Source of the DNA: Roseobacter insulae
Lineage (GTDB): Bacteria > Pseudomonadota > Alphaproteobacteria > Rhodobacterales > Rhodobacteraceae
DNA length: 64,000 bases
Reading direction: 5' to 3'
Assembly: GCF_019375555.1 (NCBI RefSeq)
Contig: NZ_JAHXDN010000001.1
Span: 597,501 to 661,500, forward strand
Position 1 is the first letter of the stretch. Each line of letters begins with the position of its first letter. This document shows, in pieces, positions 47,580 through 56,086 of the stretch. The notes under the pieces were generated by a model, which was not told the origin of the DNA, made no database searches, and was given only the letters and a program-made list of their open reading frames with translations. The position numbers and the translations under genes were made by a program.

Positions 47580-48827
47580 ATGAAACTGACCACAACTGCA
47601 ATGGTCTTGGCTTTATCTGCCAGTGCCGCGCTCGCCGAGGACAAGGTAACAATCGAGTTCGCCTATCCGTACAGCCACCTCTTTGACGTGACCTACGAGG
47701 CGATGATGCCGGCCTTCCAGGAGGCGCATCCCAACATCGAAGTAAAGTTTCGGGCCACGTACGAATCCTATGAAGACGGTACCAACACCGTTCTGCGCGA
47801 GGCCGTCGCGGGCAACCTTCCCGATGTGACCATGCGCGGCCTGAACCGTCAGGCGCCGCTGGTGGACAAGGGCATTGCCCAGTCGCTGGAGACCTTTATC
47901 GCCGCCGAAGCTGACTTTGAAAAGGACGGCTACCATCAGGCCATGCTGTCGCTGTCGACCTTTGATGACAAAGTCTATGGCCTGCCATTCTCGATTTCGC
48001 TGCCGGTCGGCTATTACAACATGGACATCCTGTGCGCTGGCGGCATCGACTCACTGCCCCAGACTTGGGACGACGTGATCGCCGCTTGCCAGACAATGAA
48101 GGCCAACGGCATCGACAACCCGATCTTCTGGGGGTGGAACATCACCGGCAACTGGTTCATGCAAGCGCTGCTGTGGAGCCAGGACAAGGCCATTGTCGAA
48201 GACGGTCGCGTCACGCTCGACAGCCCTGAAACGCTGGTTGCACTTGAGCAGATGCAGGAGATCTTCACCGAGTGCGAGATGCAGAACCTCGAATGGAAAG
48301 CCGCACTTTCGTCCTTCTCGGCCGGTGACATCGGCATGATGTTCTGGTCCACATCCGCCCTGGGTGCGGTTGAGCGGAGCCAAGGCGATTTCGAGCTGGT
48401 GACCGGCCCGTTCCCGGGTCTGGGCGATGCGCCGATGGGCCTGCCGGCGGGTGGTAACGCGGCGATGCTGACCTCGACGTCAGACGACCCAAAGGTGCGC
48501 GAAGCTGCGTGGACATGGCTCAAATACATCACGTCCGGTGAAGGCGCTGCGGAAGTGGCCAAGACGACGGGCTACATGCCCCCGAACAAGGCCGCCAACG
48601 AAATCATCCTGGCCGACTTCTACGAGCAGAACCCCAACAAGCAGACGGCCGTGGATCAGCTGCCCCTGCTGCGCGACTGGCTGGCCTATCCCGGCGACAA
48701 CGGTCTGGCGATCACGCAGGTGATCTATGACAGCATTGAGCGGATCGTGACGGGTGATGCCACCGACATGAAAGAGCTCCAGCAGGAGATGGTGGAAGAG
48801 GTTGCTGACCTCTTGCCCAACGGCTGA
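47580..48827 (+). CDS. ABC solute-binding protein, family 1 (sugar/glycerol-phosphate type)
   Basis: This 415-residue periplasmic protein has a cleavable signal (MKLTTTAMVLALSASAALA). Mature landmarks of the type 1 family are FAYPYSHLFDVTYEAMMPAF, then LPDVTMRGLNRQAPLVDKG, and a hinge YYNMDILCAGG. It is the binding partner of the two permeases upstream. The nearby phosphodiesterases suggest ligands such as glycerophosphodiesters, but this is inference. Hairpins sit on both sides of the gene. Confidence 0.88.
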   Translation: MKLTTTAMVLALSASAALAEDKVTIEFAYPYSHLFDVTYEAMMPAFQEAHPNIEVKFRATYESYEDGTNTVLREAVAGNLPDVTMRGLNRQAPLVDKGIAQSLETFIAAEADFEKDGYHQAMLSLSTFDDKVYGLPFSISLPVGYYNMDILCAGGIDSLPQTWDDVIAACQTMKANGIDNPIFWGWNITGNWFMQALLWSQDKAIVEDGRVTLDSPETLVALEQMQEIFTECEMQNLEWKAALSSFSAGDIGMMFWSTSALGAVERSQGDFELVTGPFPGLGDAPMGLPAGGNAAMLTSTSDDPKVREAAWTWLKYITSGEGAAEVAKTTGYMPPNKAANEIILADFYEQNPNKQTAVDQLPLLRDWLAYPGDNGLAITQVIYDSIERIVTGDATDMKELQQEMVEEVADLLPNG

Positions 48828-48841
48828 GCCTGATGTGACCC

Positions 48842-48868
48842 GGCGGGGGGGGAGACATCCCCCTCGCC
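48842..48868 (+). other. Hairpin after the binding-protein gene
   Basis: GGCGGGGGGG pairs with CCCCCTCGCC (one G-U pair) around a seven-base loop, followed by CTTTCC. It lies 14 bases after the stop and may protect the binding-protein message or partly terminate it before the phosphodiesterase genes. Confidence 0.6.
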
Positions 48869-48911
48869 CTTTCCGGACGAAATCCAACATCTGAACGCAG
48901 GAGGAGCCGCC

Positions 48912-49739
48912 ATGAAGCTCATCCACATGTCCGACATCCATCTCACCGTGCCCGGTGAACAGATGGGCGGTCTCGACCCCCACGCGCGCTTTGCGCAAGC
49001 CTTGGCCCATGTGGAAACGCATCACGGCGATGCCACGCGCCTGATCATCACGGGCGATCTGACCCATTGGGGGGAACCCAGGGCCTTCGACGCGCTGAAA
49101 GACGCGATAGACGCGTTTGTCGTGCCGGTCCGCCTGATGATCGGCAATCACGATGATCGCGCGGCGTTTCAGAACGCCTTTCCCGAGTACCCGAAGGACC
49201 CATCCGGCTACGTCAATCACTTCGAAGAGGTGGATGGCCTGCGCCTGATTTACCTCGACACCTGCGCGCCCAGGACACATGCGGGCCATTTCGGCGCAGA
49301 TCGCTGTGACTGGCTTGCAGGCGCGCTTGAAGGCGCAGATCGCGCGCGGCTGTTTCTGCACCACAATCCGATGACGCTGGGCCTGCCCGCCGAGGATAAA
49401 ATCGCACTGGTGCCTGAAGACCGCTCCGGGTTCCGCGCGGTGCTTGAAGCCCATCGGGACCGGATCGAGTATATCCATTTCGGCCACGTGCACGCGCCGA
49501 TCCACGGCACCTATTGCCGCATTCCCTTCGCCAGCGTGCCGTCGACTGGCAACCAATCCATTCCGGACCTGAGGGAAACAGAGATGTTGACCGGCGGCCC
49601 ATTGCCCCCGGCCTATTTCGTCATCGTCATCGATGCTGGCGCAACGACCATTCATCAGATCCCCTTTGCCTGGGACGGGCCGGTGCACAAAACCGGCACC
49701 GCATGGGATGACTGGGCGAAGCCGGTGGCCGCGGAATGA
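48912..49739 (+). CDS. Calcineurin-like phosphodiesterase 1 (GpdQ/Icc class)
   Basis: This has 275 residues; GGAGGAG precedes the ATG. All metal-binding motifs of class III cyclic-nucleotide phosphodiesterases and GpdQ are present: MSDIHL, ITGDLTHWG, MIGNHDD, LFLHHNP and HFGHVHAP. GpdQ-type enzymes cut glycerophosphodiesters and other diesters or monoesters of phosphate and phosphonate. No signal peptide is seen, so it should act in the cytoplasm on imported substrates. It overlaps its paralogue by ATGA. Confidence 0.88.
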   Translation: MKLIHMSDIHLTVPGEQMGGLDPHARFAQALAHVETHHGDATRLIITGDLTHWGEPRAFDALKDAIDAFVVPVRLMIGNHDDRAAFQNAFPEYPKDPSGYVNHFEEVDGLRLIYLDTCAPRTHAGHFGADRCDWLAGALEGADRARLFLHHNPMTLGLPAEDKIALVPEDRSGFRAVLEAHRDRIEYIHFGHVHAPIHGTYCRIPFASVPSTGNQSIPDLRETEMLTGGPLPPAYFVIVIDAGATTIHQIPFAWDGPVHKTGTAWDDWAKPVAAE

Positions 49740-50518
49740 AATTCATTCACCTCACCGACACCCATGTGACAGGCGATGGTTTGCTTTATGGGCAGAACCC
49801 GGCGGCGCGGTTGGCGGTGGCGGTGCAGTCGATCAACGCCGAACATGGCGATGCGGCGTTTGTCGTGGTGACCGGCGATCTGACCCATTGGGGTGATGCC
49901 GACGCCTATGCACGCTTCTCCAATGAGATAGGCAATTTGCACATGCCAGTGCATCTGATGGTGGGAAACCACGACGATACAGGGGCATTTTCAGAGACAT
50001 TTCCGGACACGCCGCAGGACAAAAACGGCTTTGTGCAAACGGCCATCGACACAGAGGCCGGGCGGTTTCTGCTGCTCGATACCACGGCTCCGGAAGGGCA
50101 CGGCGGGGCCTATTGCGCGGCGCGGCGCGATTGGTTGCGCGGGCACCTCGAAACGCCTGAAGATCCGATCCTGATGTTCATGCACCACCCCCCTTGTCCG
50201 GTTGGGATCGCCGCCATGGACCGGATCATGCTGCAGGATGCCGAGGCGTTTCACGCCGTGATCGCACCGCATACCGCGCGCATTCGCCACCTGTTCCTTG
50301 GCCATGTGCATCGCGCCATCTGGGGCAATTGGCGCGGCATCAGCTATTCCTGCATGCGGGGGCTGAACCATCAGGTCGCGCTCGATCTGGATGCGCCCGC
50401 TGACCGCATTTCCGGCACCTTCGAACCACCGGCCAATGGGGTTGTTCTGCTGGGCGATGACCAGGTCACGGTTCACCTGCACGACTTCACCGACAGATCC
50501 GAAAGGTTCGACTTATAG
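49736..50518 (+). CDS. Calcineurin-like phosphodiesterase 2, paralogue of the previous gene
   Basis: This has 260 residues; the ATG overlaps the upstream stop. Motifs are LTDTHVT, VTGDLTHWGD, MVGNHDD, MHHPP and FLGHVHRA. Sequence similarity to its neighbour is obvious in all motifs, so the pair arose by duplication; differences around the substrate pocket suggest different diesters. It is cytoplasmic, with no signal peptide. Confidence 0.87.
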   Translation: MKFIHLTDTHVTGDGLLYGQNPAARLAVAVQSINAEHGDAAFVVVTGDLTHWGDADAYARFSNEIGNLHMPVHLMVGNHDDTGAFSETFPDTPQDKNGFVQTAIDTEAGRFLLLDTTAPEGHGGAYCAARRDWLRGHLETPEDPILMFMHHPPCPVGIAAMDRIMLQDAEAFHAVIAPHTARIRHLFLGHVHRAIWGNWRGISYSCMRGLNHQVALDLDAPADRISGTFEPPANGVVLLGDDQVTVHLHDFTDRSERFDL

Positions 50519-50584
50519 CGCCAACCGCCGCTCGGGCTGTCACCTTGCACCCTCAACCAACCCAACCCCAACCTGGAGAGACCC

Positions 50585-51454
50585 ATGAAACTTAAATCTG
50601 TTATCCTCGGTATCGGCCTTGCCGCTGCATCCGCCGTGGCGGTGGCTGCGGACACCTGGAAACTGGCTGTCACGGACGTCGAAGGCATGGAACGCCTGCA
50701 ACTTGAATGGGGCCCCTTTAAGGACGCGCTGGAAGCTGCAACCGGCGACACATTCCAATTCTATGCCGTAAATTCGCGCACCGCTGCCGCTGAGGCACTG
50801 CGCGGTGAAACCGTAGATTTCGTCGTCTCCGGCCCTGCAGAATATGTCGTCATCAACAAGCTGACCAACGCAACCCCGCTGATCGGTCTGGGACGGCCTG
50901 ACTATCACTGCGCCATCATCGTGCGCGCGGACAGCGGTATCAACGTGCCTGCAGATCTGAAGGGCAAAAAGGTGGCCTTCGGTGACATCGGCTCGACCTC
51001 GAACATGCTCTGCCCAATGCAGGTTCTGGCCGACCACGGTCTCGACCCTGTCAATGACATCGAAAAAACCCATACCTCGCGCAACATCGCGCATGAGGCG
51101 CTCAAGGCGGGTGATGTCGATGCGATTGGTTCCAATGCCGGGTCGTGGCTGAACGTGCGCAACAAGGAACCCGATCTGCCTTACGGATTCTTCAAAATGA
51201 TCGCGCGGTCGGGCGACCTGCCCAATGACATGATCATGGTGGGCGCGCATGTGCCGTCCGAGGCGGCCGATCTGGTCAAAAACGCGATCCTTGAAAATAA
51301 ACACGAGGTCATCGCGGGAATCACCGCCCATGAAGAAAACGACAAATATGTCGGCATGGATCTCGTCTCGATTGATGACAGCGCATATGACTACGTCCGC
51401 TCGATGTATTCCAACGCGGGCTTCCCCCAGTTCGATACCTTCATCGGTGACTGA
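50585..51454 (+). CDS. phnD: Phosphonate-type ABC binding protein
   Basis: This 289-residue periplasmic protein has a signal ending near AVAVAA. The PhnD pattern is present: AVTDVEGMERLQLEWGPFKDAL near the mature N-terminus, VDFVVSGPAEYVVINK, and FGDIGSTSNMLCPMQVL, the loop that in PhnD grips the phosphonate group. GGAG precedes the ATG. It is the first gene of the second importer; a single CTGTCAC half-site lies in the 66-bp leader but no full Pho box. Confidence 0.87.
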   Translation: MKLKSVILGIGLAAASAVAVAADTWKLAVTDVEGMERLQLEWGPFKDALEAATGDTFQFYAVNSRTAAAEALRGETVDFVVSGPAEYVVINKLTNATPLIGLGRPDYHCAIIVRADSGINVPADLKGKKVAFGDIGSTSNMLCPMQVLADHGLDPVNDIEKTHTSRNIAHEALKAGDVDAIGSNAGSWLNVRNKEPDLPYGFFKMIARSGDLPNDMIMVGAHVPSEAADLVKNAILENKHEVIAGITAHEENDKYVGMDLVSIDDSAYDYVRSMYSNAGFPQFDTFIGD

Positions 51455-52265
51455 TCTTGGCGTCAAAAACCGGGCTGCGCCCCTTGCGCAGTCCGAACCC
51501 ACCGGGGCCGCATTTGCCCCGGTGTCGCCCGTCGATATCGAGGCGCGGGGCGTTACCAAACGTTTTGGCGAGACGCCGGTTTTCTCTGACGTGAGCTTTC
51601 GTCTGGCGCGCGGCGAGGCCGTGGCGCTGGTGGGCGCCAACGGGACCGGTAAGTCCACGCTGCTGCGCTGCCTGATGGGGCTTATTCCGGCGACCGACGG
51701 CAGTGTGCATTTATTGGGTCAGCAAACCGACAGGTCCAAAGCTTCCGTCCTGCGTCAGCTTCGGGCAAATGTTGGCCTTGTGTCTCAGAAACACAATCTG
51801 GTGCCGCGCCTGTCTGTGCTGTCAAACGTCGTTCATGGGCTGCTGGGCACATACCCCGGCCTGCGCCACTGGAGCCATACTCTGGCCCCGCCACCCTCTC
51901 GCGCCGCCGCCCTGCATGCGCTGGAACGTGTCGGCCTGGCGCATTTTGCGGGCCGCCGTGCGGACCGTCTGTCGGGCGGGCAATCGCAGCGGGTCGCCAT
52001 CGCCCGCGCCATTGTTGGTGCACCTAAGGTGCTGTTTGCTGATGAACCCTGCGCCTCACTCGACCCGTCCGCAGGTGAGGATGTGATGGAATTGTTCTTT
52101 CGCCTTGCCCGGGACGAAGGGGTTACGGTCGTCTTTACCTCTCACAACGTCACGCATGCGCTGAAGTACGGCGACCGGGTGCTTGGCCTTGCGCAGGGGC
52201 GCATGCGGCTTGACGCAACGGCCGCCTCGCTCAGTGCACAAGACCTTCGGGGGCTCTATGACTGA
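51447..52265 (+). CDS. phnC: Phosphonate ABC importer ATPase
   Basis: This has about 272 residues from a GTG inside the phnD end; no better start is seen. Walker A is GANGTGKST, LSGGQSQRVAIARAI is the signature, FADEPCASLDP is Walker B. The stretch KHNLVPRLSVLSNVVHGLLG is highly diagnostic of PhnC. There is a 30-residue N-terminal extension before the ABC core. It overlaps phnE by eight bases. Confidence 0.87.
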   Translation: MTDLGVKNRAAPLAQSEPTGAAFAPVSPVDIEARGVTKRFGETPVFSDVSFRLARGEAVALVGANGTGKSTLLRCLMGLIPATDGSVHLLGQQTDRSKASVLRQLRANVGLVSQKHNLVPRLSVLSNVVHGLLGTYPGLRHWSHTLAPPPSRAAALHALERVGLAHFAGRRADRLSGGQSQRVAIARAIVGAPKVLFADEPCASLDPSAGEDVMELFFRLARDEGVTVVFTSHNVTHALKYGDRVLGLAQGRMRLDATAASLSAQDLRGLYD

Positions 52266-53061
52266 TATCGCACCTGCCCGCTTCGAGCGGCCGTCGGCCC
52301 TTAGTTTCCTTGGATATGTTTTTGGCCTGGTGATCATCTTCTGGTGTCTCGCAGGTGCCGGATTTTCTGTTGAGAAAGTGGCCAGTGCCCCGCCGCGCTT
52401 TGCCGATTTCGCATCGCGCGCCTTCCCACCGAACCTTGCGCCGGATGTGTTGGTCCGGTTGGGCTGGAAAATGGTCGAAACACTGCAGATCGCCATCGCC
52501 GGGGCTGTGATCGGTGTCATTCTGTCGGTGCCTGTGGCGCTGGTGGCGGCGCGGGGGCTCATCGCCCCTCCATGGGTCAACCAGATCGTGCGCACCGCCT
52601 TGGGTTTCATCCGTGCGGTGCCGGACATCGCCTGGGCGCTGGTCTTTGTTGTCGCGGTGGGTCTTGGCCCCTTTGCGGGCATGCTCGCCATCGTGATCGA
52701 CACGATCGGTTTTTGCGGGCGCTTCTTTGCCGACGACATGGAAGCGACGGAAAAGGGACCAGCCGAAAGCCTGACCGCCACCGGCGCGCGCAAGATCGAT
52801 GTGGTTGCCTGCGCTACCATCCCTGCTGCCATGCCCGCGTTCATCTCAACCTCGCTCTATGCGCTGGAAAAAGCGGTGCGTTCATCCACCATTCTTGGTC
52901 TTGTGGGCGCGGGCGGGATCGGCATCGAACTGAAGGTCGGCTTTGATCTCTTTGACTATCCCACGGCGATGACGGTGATCCTGATGATTTCCGTTGTTGT
53001 TATCGGGATCGAACAGGTGAGTGGCTGGACCAGAACCAAAATTATCGGAGAACAGCAATGA
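52258..53061 (+). CDS. phnE: Phosphonate ABC importer permease
   Basis: This 267-residue integral membrane protein has about five or six helices. GLGPFAGMLAIVIDTIGFCG and the EAA-type loop EKGPAESLTATGARKIDVV match PhnE permeases, ending in VGAGGIGIELKVGF. Only one permease gene is present, which would form a homodimer. It is overlapped by phnC upstream and the methyltransferase downstream. Confidence 0.88.
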   Translation: MTDIAPARFERPSALSFLGYVFGLVIIFWCLAGAGFSVEKVASAPPRFADFASRAFPPNLAPDVLVRLGWKMVETLQIAIAGAVIGVILSVPVALVAARGLIAPPWVNQIVRTALGFIRAVPDIAWALVFVVAVGLGPFAGMLAIVIDTIGFCGRFFADDMEATEKGPAESLTATGARKIDVVACATIPAAMPAFISTSLYALEKAVRSSTILGLVGAGGIGIELKVGFDLFDYPTAMTVILMISVVVIGIEQVSGWTRTKIIGEQQ

Positions 53062-53702
53062 AGACGGATACAGCCGATCAGCACTGGAACAATCAGTGGG
53101 CGGGCATTGAGCCGGGCAGCAAGTGGCTGACGCCCGAAGAGGACGTCAAAACCTGGGCGACCGGGCTGGCCAAAGGTGCCCGCATCCTCGATCTGGGCGC
53201 AGGCGTCGGGCGCCATGCGCTGTGGCTTGCAGGGGAAGGGTTTGACGTAACAGCCCTGGATGCGGCCCCCGAAGGTCTGGGCGAGATTGACAAGGCGGGC
53301 GGTGTGCAGACGGTGCAGGCCCGGATGGACAGCCTGCCGTTTGAGGATTGCAGTTTCGATCATGTGCTGAGCTGGAACGTGATCTATCACGGGGACGAGG
53401 ACATCCTGCTGCGCACCATCAGCGAAATCCGGCGGGTCCTGAAACCCAGCGGCACCTATTTGGGCACGATGCTGTCCAGGCGTCGCCTGCCGCATGAACA
53501 GGCCAAGTATCCGGGCCGCGAAATCAGTCGCAACGCCTGGATTTTTGATGCACCGGGCACCGACAAGGTCCATCCGCACTACTTTTGCTCTGCGGCTGAC
53601 CTCTTGGCCTTGTTCTCCGGCTTTGAGTGCCTCAGGCTGGAAGATCGGGAGCACGAGAAACCCGGCTCCTGGCACTGGCACCTGACACTGGAACGGCTTT
53701 AG
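53058..53702 (+). CDS. SAM-dependent methyltransferase in the phn cluster
   Basis: This 214-residue class I methyltransferase has a clear SAM motif ILDLGAGVGRHALWLA, then VTALDAA, and LSWNVIYHGDEDILLRTISE. The ATGA overlap with phnE and abutment with phnM tie it to phosphonate use. Its substrate is unknown; it is not part of the E. coli C-P lyase set. Confidence 0.82.
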   Translation: MKTDTADQHWNNQWAGIEPGSKWLTPEEDVKTWATGLAKGARILDLGAGVGRHALWLAGEGFDVTALDAAPEGLGEIDKAGGVQTVQARMDSLPFEDCSFDHVLSWNVIYHGDEDILLRTISEIRRVLKPSGTYLGTMLSRRRLPHEQAKYPGREISRNAWIFDAPGTDKVHPHYFCSAADLLALFSGFECLRLEDREHEKPGSWHWHLTLERL

Positions 53703-54932
53703 ATGATCACCTTTGAAGGCGCGCAGGTCTACCTGCCGACCGAGATTGCGGAGACAACCGTTACCGTGGCGGAGGGCCAGATCGCCGAGATTGGCGGCAC
53801 CGCGCAAGGCGAGGTGATAGATGCGCGTGGCCTGATCCTGGCCCCTGCCCTGGTCGACGTTCACGGTGATGCGTTCGAACGCCAGCTGATGCCCCGGCCC
53901 GGCGTCTTTTTTCCAACCGAGACGGCGGTGATCGATACTGACAGACAACTGGCCGCCAACGGCATCGCCACCGCCTATCACGCCATTACACTGGGATGGG
54001 AACCGGGCCTGCGCGACGTCGCGCGCGGCGGCGATCTGATACGCGCCATGCGCGATCTGGCACCGCGGCTGACCGTAGAGAACCGGGTGCAACTGCGCTG
54101 GGAAACCTTCGCTTTCGAGGCCCTGGACGTCATCGAATGGGCGCTTTCAGGGCCACTGTTGCCAGCAATCGCCTTCAACGATCACACATCCATGACGATG
54201 CGCGCTTATGATGTATCAATTCAAGATCGTGCGTTTGAACTATCGCCTGATTTTTCGATTGCCTCGCTGGATGATGAACGGATGAGAACGCGCACGGCCT
54301 CCAAAGCCCATCGCTCAGGTCTGAGCGAAGACGACTACATCGCGCTTCTGGGCCGCGTCTGGGACCGGCGTGCTGAGGTGCCGGATGCGATCGCGCAGGT
54401 TGCTCAGATGGGCCGGGCCGTCGGTGCGCCAATGTTGAGCCATGATGATACCCGCGCTCAAACCCGCGCCTACTTCCGTGATCTGGGGGCCAGTGTCGCT
54501 GAATTTCCGATGGTCATGGAAGCCGCAGATGCCGCGCACGCAGGAGGTGATCCGATCATCTTCGGTGCGCCCAATGCGGCGCGCGGCGGCAGCCATATCG
54601 GCTCACTCGGTGCAGGCGACATGGTCGAGGCGGGTCTGTGCGATGCGCTGGCCTCGGACTATTTCTACCCTTCCATGCTTGCTGCTATCGCCAGACTTGA
54701 CGATGAGCGCCGCGCGGATCGCCTTTCGCTCTGGTCACTGGTCTCGGCCGGCCCTGCGCGGGCGATGAAGCTGCACGACAGAGGCGGGATCGCAACAGGC
54801 AAGCGCGCTGACCTGGTTCTGGTGGACTGGCCCGATGGCGCAGCCCCGGCAATTCAGGGAACCTGGATCGCTGGCCGCTGCGCCTATCGTGGTATCCCCG
54901 CCGAACGATACGGATCACCAAGGCCCGCTTGA
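53703..54932 (+). CDS. phnM: PhnM-type ribosyl-phosphonate triphosphate diphosphatase
   Basis: This 409-residue amidohydrolase-fold enzyme starts directly after the methyltransferase stop. In the C-P lyase pathway PhnM removes pyrophosphate from alkylphosphonate ribose triphosphate. Family landmarks are VDVHGDAFERQLMPRPGV at the metal site, MLSHDD, AEFPMVMEAADAA, GAPNAARGGSHIGSLGAGDM and SDYFYPSML. The first motif reads HGDAFERQ where the E. coli enzyme has HTDN, so it may belong to a variant branch. No phnG-phnL core genes are in the window. Confidence 0.85.
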   Translation: MITFEGAQVYLPTEIAETTVTVAEGQIAEIGGTAQGEVIDARGLILAPALVDVHGDAFERQLMPRPGVFFPTETAVIDTDRQLAANGIATAYHAITLGWEPGLRDVARGGDLIRAMRDLAPRLTVENRVQLRWETFAFEALDVIEWALSGPLLPAIAFNDHTSMTMRAYDVSIQDRAFELSPDFSIASLDDERMRTRTASKAHRSGLSEDDYIALLGRVWDRRAEVPDAIAQVAQMGRAVGAPMLSHDDTRAQTRAYFRDLGASVAEFPMVMEAADAAHAGGDPIIFGAPNAARGGSHIGSLGAGDMVEAGLCDALASDYFYPSMLAAIARLDDERRADRLSLWSLVSAGPARAMKLHDRGGIATGKRADLVLVDWPDGAAPAIQGTWIAGRCAYRGIPAERYGSPRPA

Positions 54933-56086
54933 AGCGCGACAGCACCGCATGTGATTTTCTGTTGACGATGGCCGTGATGCACCGGGCGATAAAGCGCGGG
55001 GTCGCAGCGGTTTTTGATCCTAAAAAGCACATCTTCGACCCCTCCACGCCAGGTGAATTCGGCGGCGCAGAAAAAAACATCGTGATCCACTTCGTCGAGC
55101 AACTCCTGCACAAAGCGGGTAAACCGCGATGGATGGCACAAACGTCTCACCCGTTTAGGGCGTGGATTGTCCCGCGTATCGAAAGCGGATTGATACCTTG
55201 CCACCTACCGGGGTCACGCAACAGGCACGTTGCCCTGTTGTTGCTTCAAGAACCGCTTTCTGGTCTGGCGTGTTGAAAAGAGACGCAGTGTCCAGAGTAC
55301 TGCCTATTGTCCTTTCGGGCGCTTGATCGAATCTTTGTCGTCAACGATGCTGCAAACAACACGTCAGTAATGATCGCTGGAAATTCGTCGGAAGTTCGGA
55401 GAAGCGTCCGGGCCCCAAGTCCGGTCTCCGCCGTGGTGTCTGACCTTGCTCTGGCGATCCGACATCGAAGGCATCGGAAAGACCTTGCTGATCAGCGAAA
55501 CCTGGGGCTGGTATTTGAAAGATCAGATCGTCGGGTCGTGCGAACGTGCAGGCGAGTGAGAGGTCGATATTGATGGTTGCACGGTGGACTCCGATGGCGG
55601 TGAGGTATTTGACAGATCCTTGCGCAGCAAAGCGAAGTTGCGGTTATACGCCTTGAAGAAGAGGTAACATTCATCGCCAAGGATCGGCGCGGTGCCGAAC
55701 AACGCGTCGAACCTCGTGTTCGCCGCCATCCGGGCAATCGTCTGCTTTTTGCACCCGGCCAGCAGTCGCAGCCGACCAACGCTTTGTCCTGCACGGTGCG
55801 CGTTTTCCTCGCTCTGATTTTGTGTCGTAGCAACTCAGGACGGTGGAGGCGTTGCAGTCAAAAACCCGCTTTCGACCTTGCCCATCCAACTCACAGAGTC
55901 CGACTGTAACGGGTTCGTGTTCCGCAAACCGATCCATTGGTATCGAAAATAATGGCGTTTTTCACTGCTACCTTCACCGCATTTTAATTGATCGCCCTTA
56001 ATAGCCGCTTCTCAGAGCTAGGCAGCGCGAAGATCTGATCTTTGATATCACTCTACTGGCTTCGTCGGAAAAGGGAGGCTCACTCG
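54933..56086. other. Decayed stretch of about 1.15 kb, no intact gene
   Basis: Several short frames on both strands (for example minus 54884-55204, and two adjoining minus frames between 55523 and 55937 that look like one frame-shifted piece) give peptides of mixed composition but no complete gene or recognised family. It looks like debris of former mobile DNA. AT content rises towards the start of the chemotaxis receptor, whose promoter presumably lies in the last 100 bases. Confidence 0.55.

Noticed and set aside
50519-50584. Pho box before phnD
   Set aside because: Only one CTGTCAC half-site is present; the second half at the expected spacing is absent.
54929-55276. 115-codon plus-strand frame after phnM
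   Set aside because: Opposing frames are equally open, no ribosome site, no recognised family; treated as decayed DNA.
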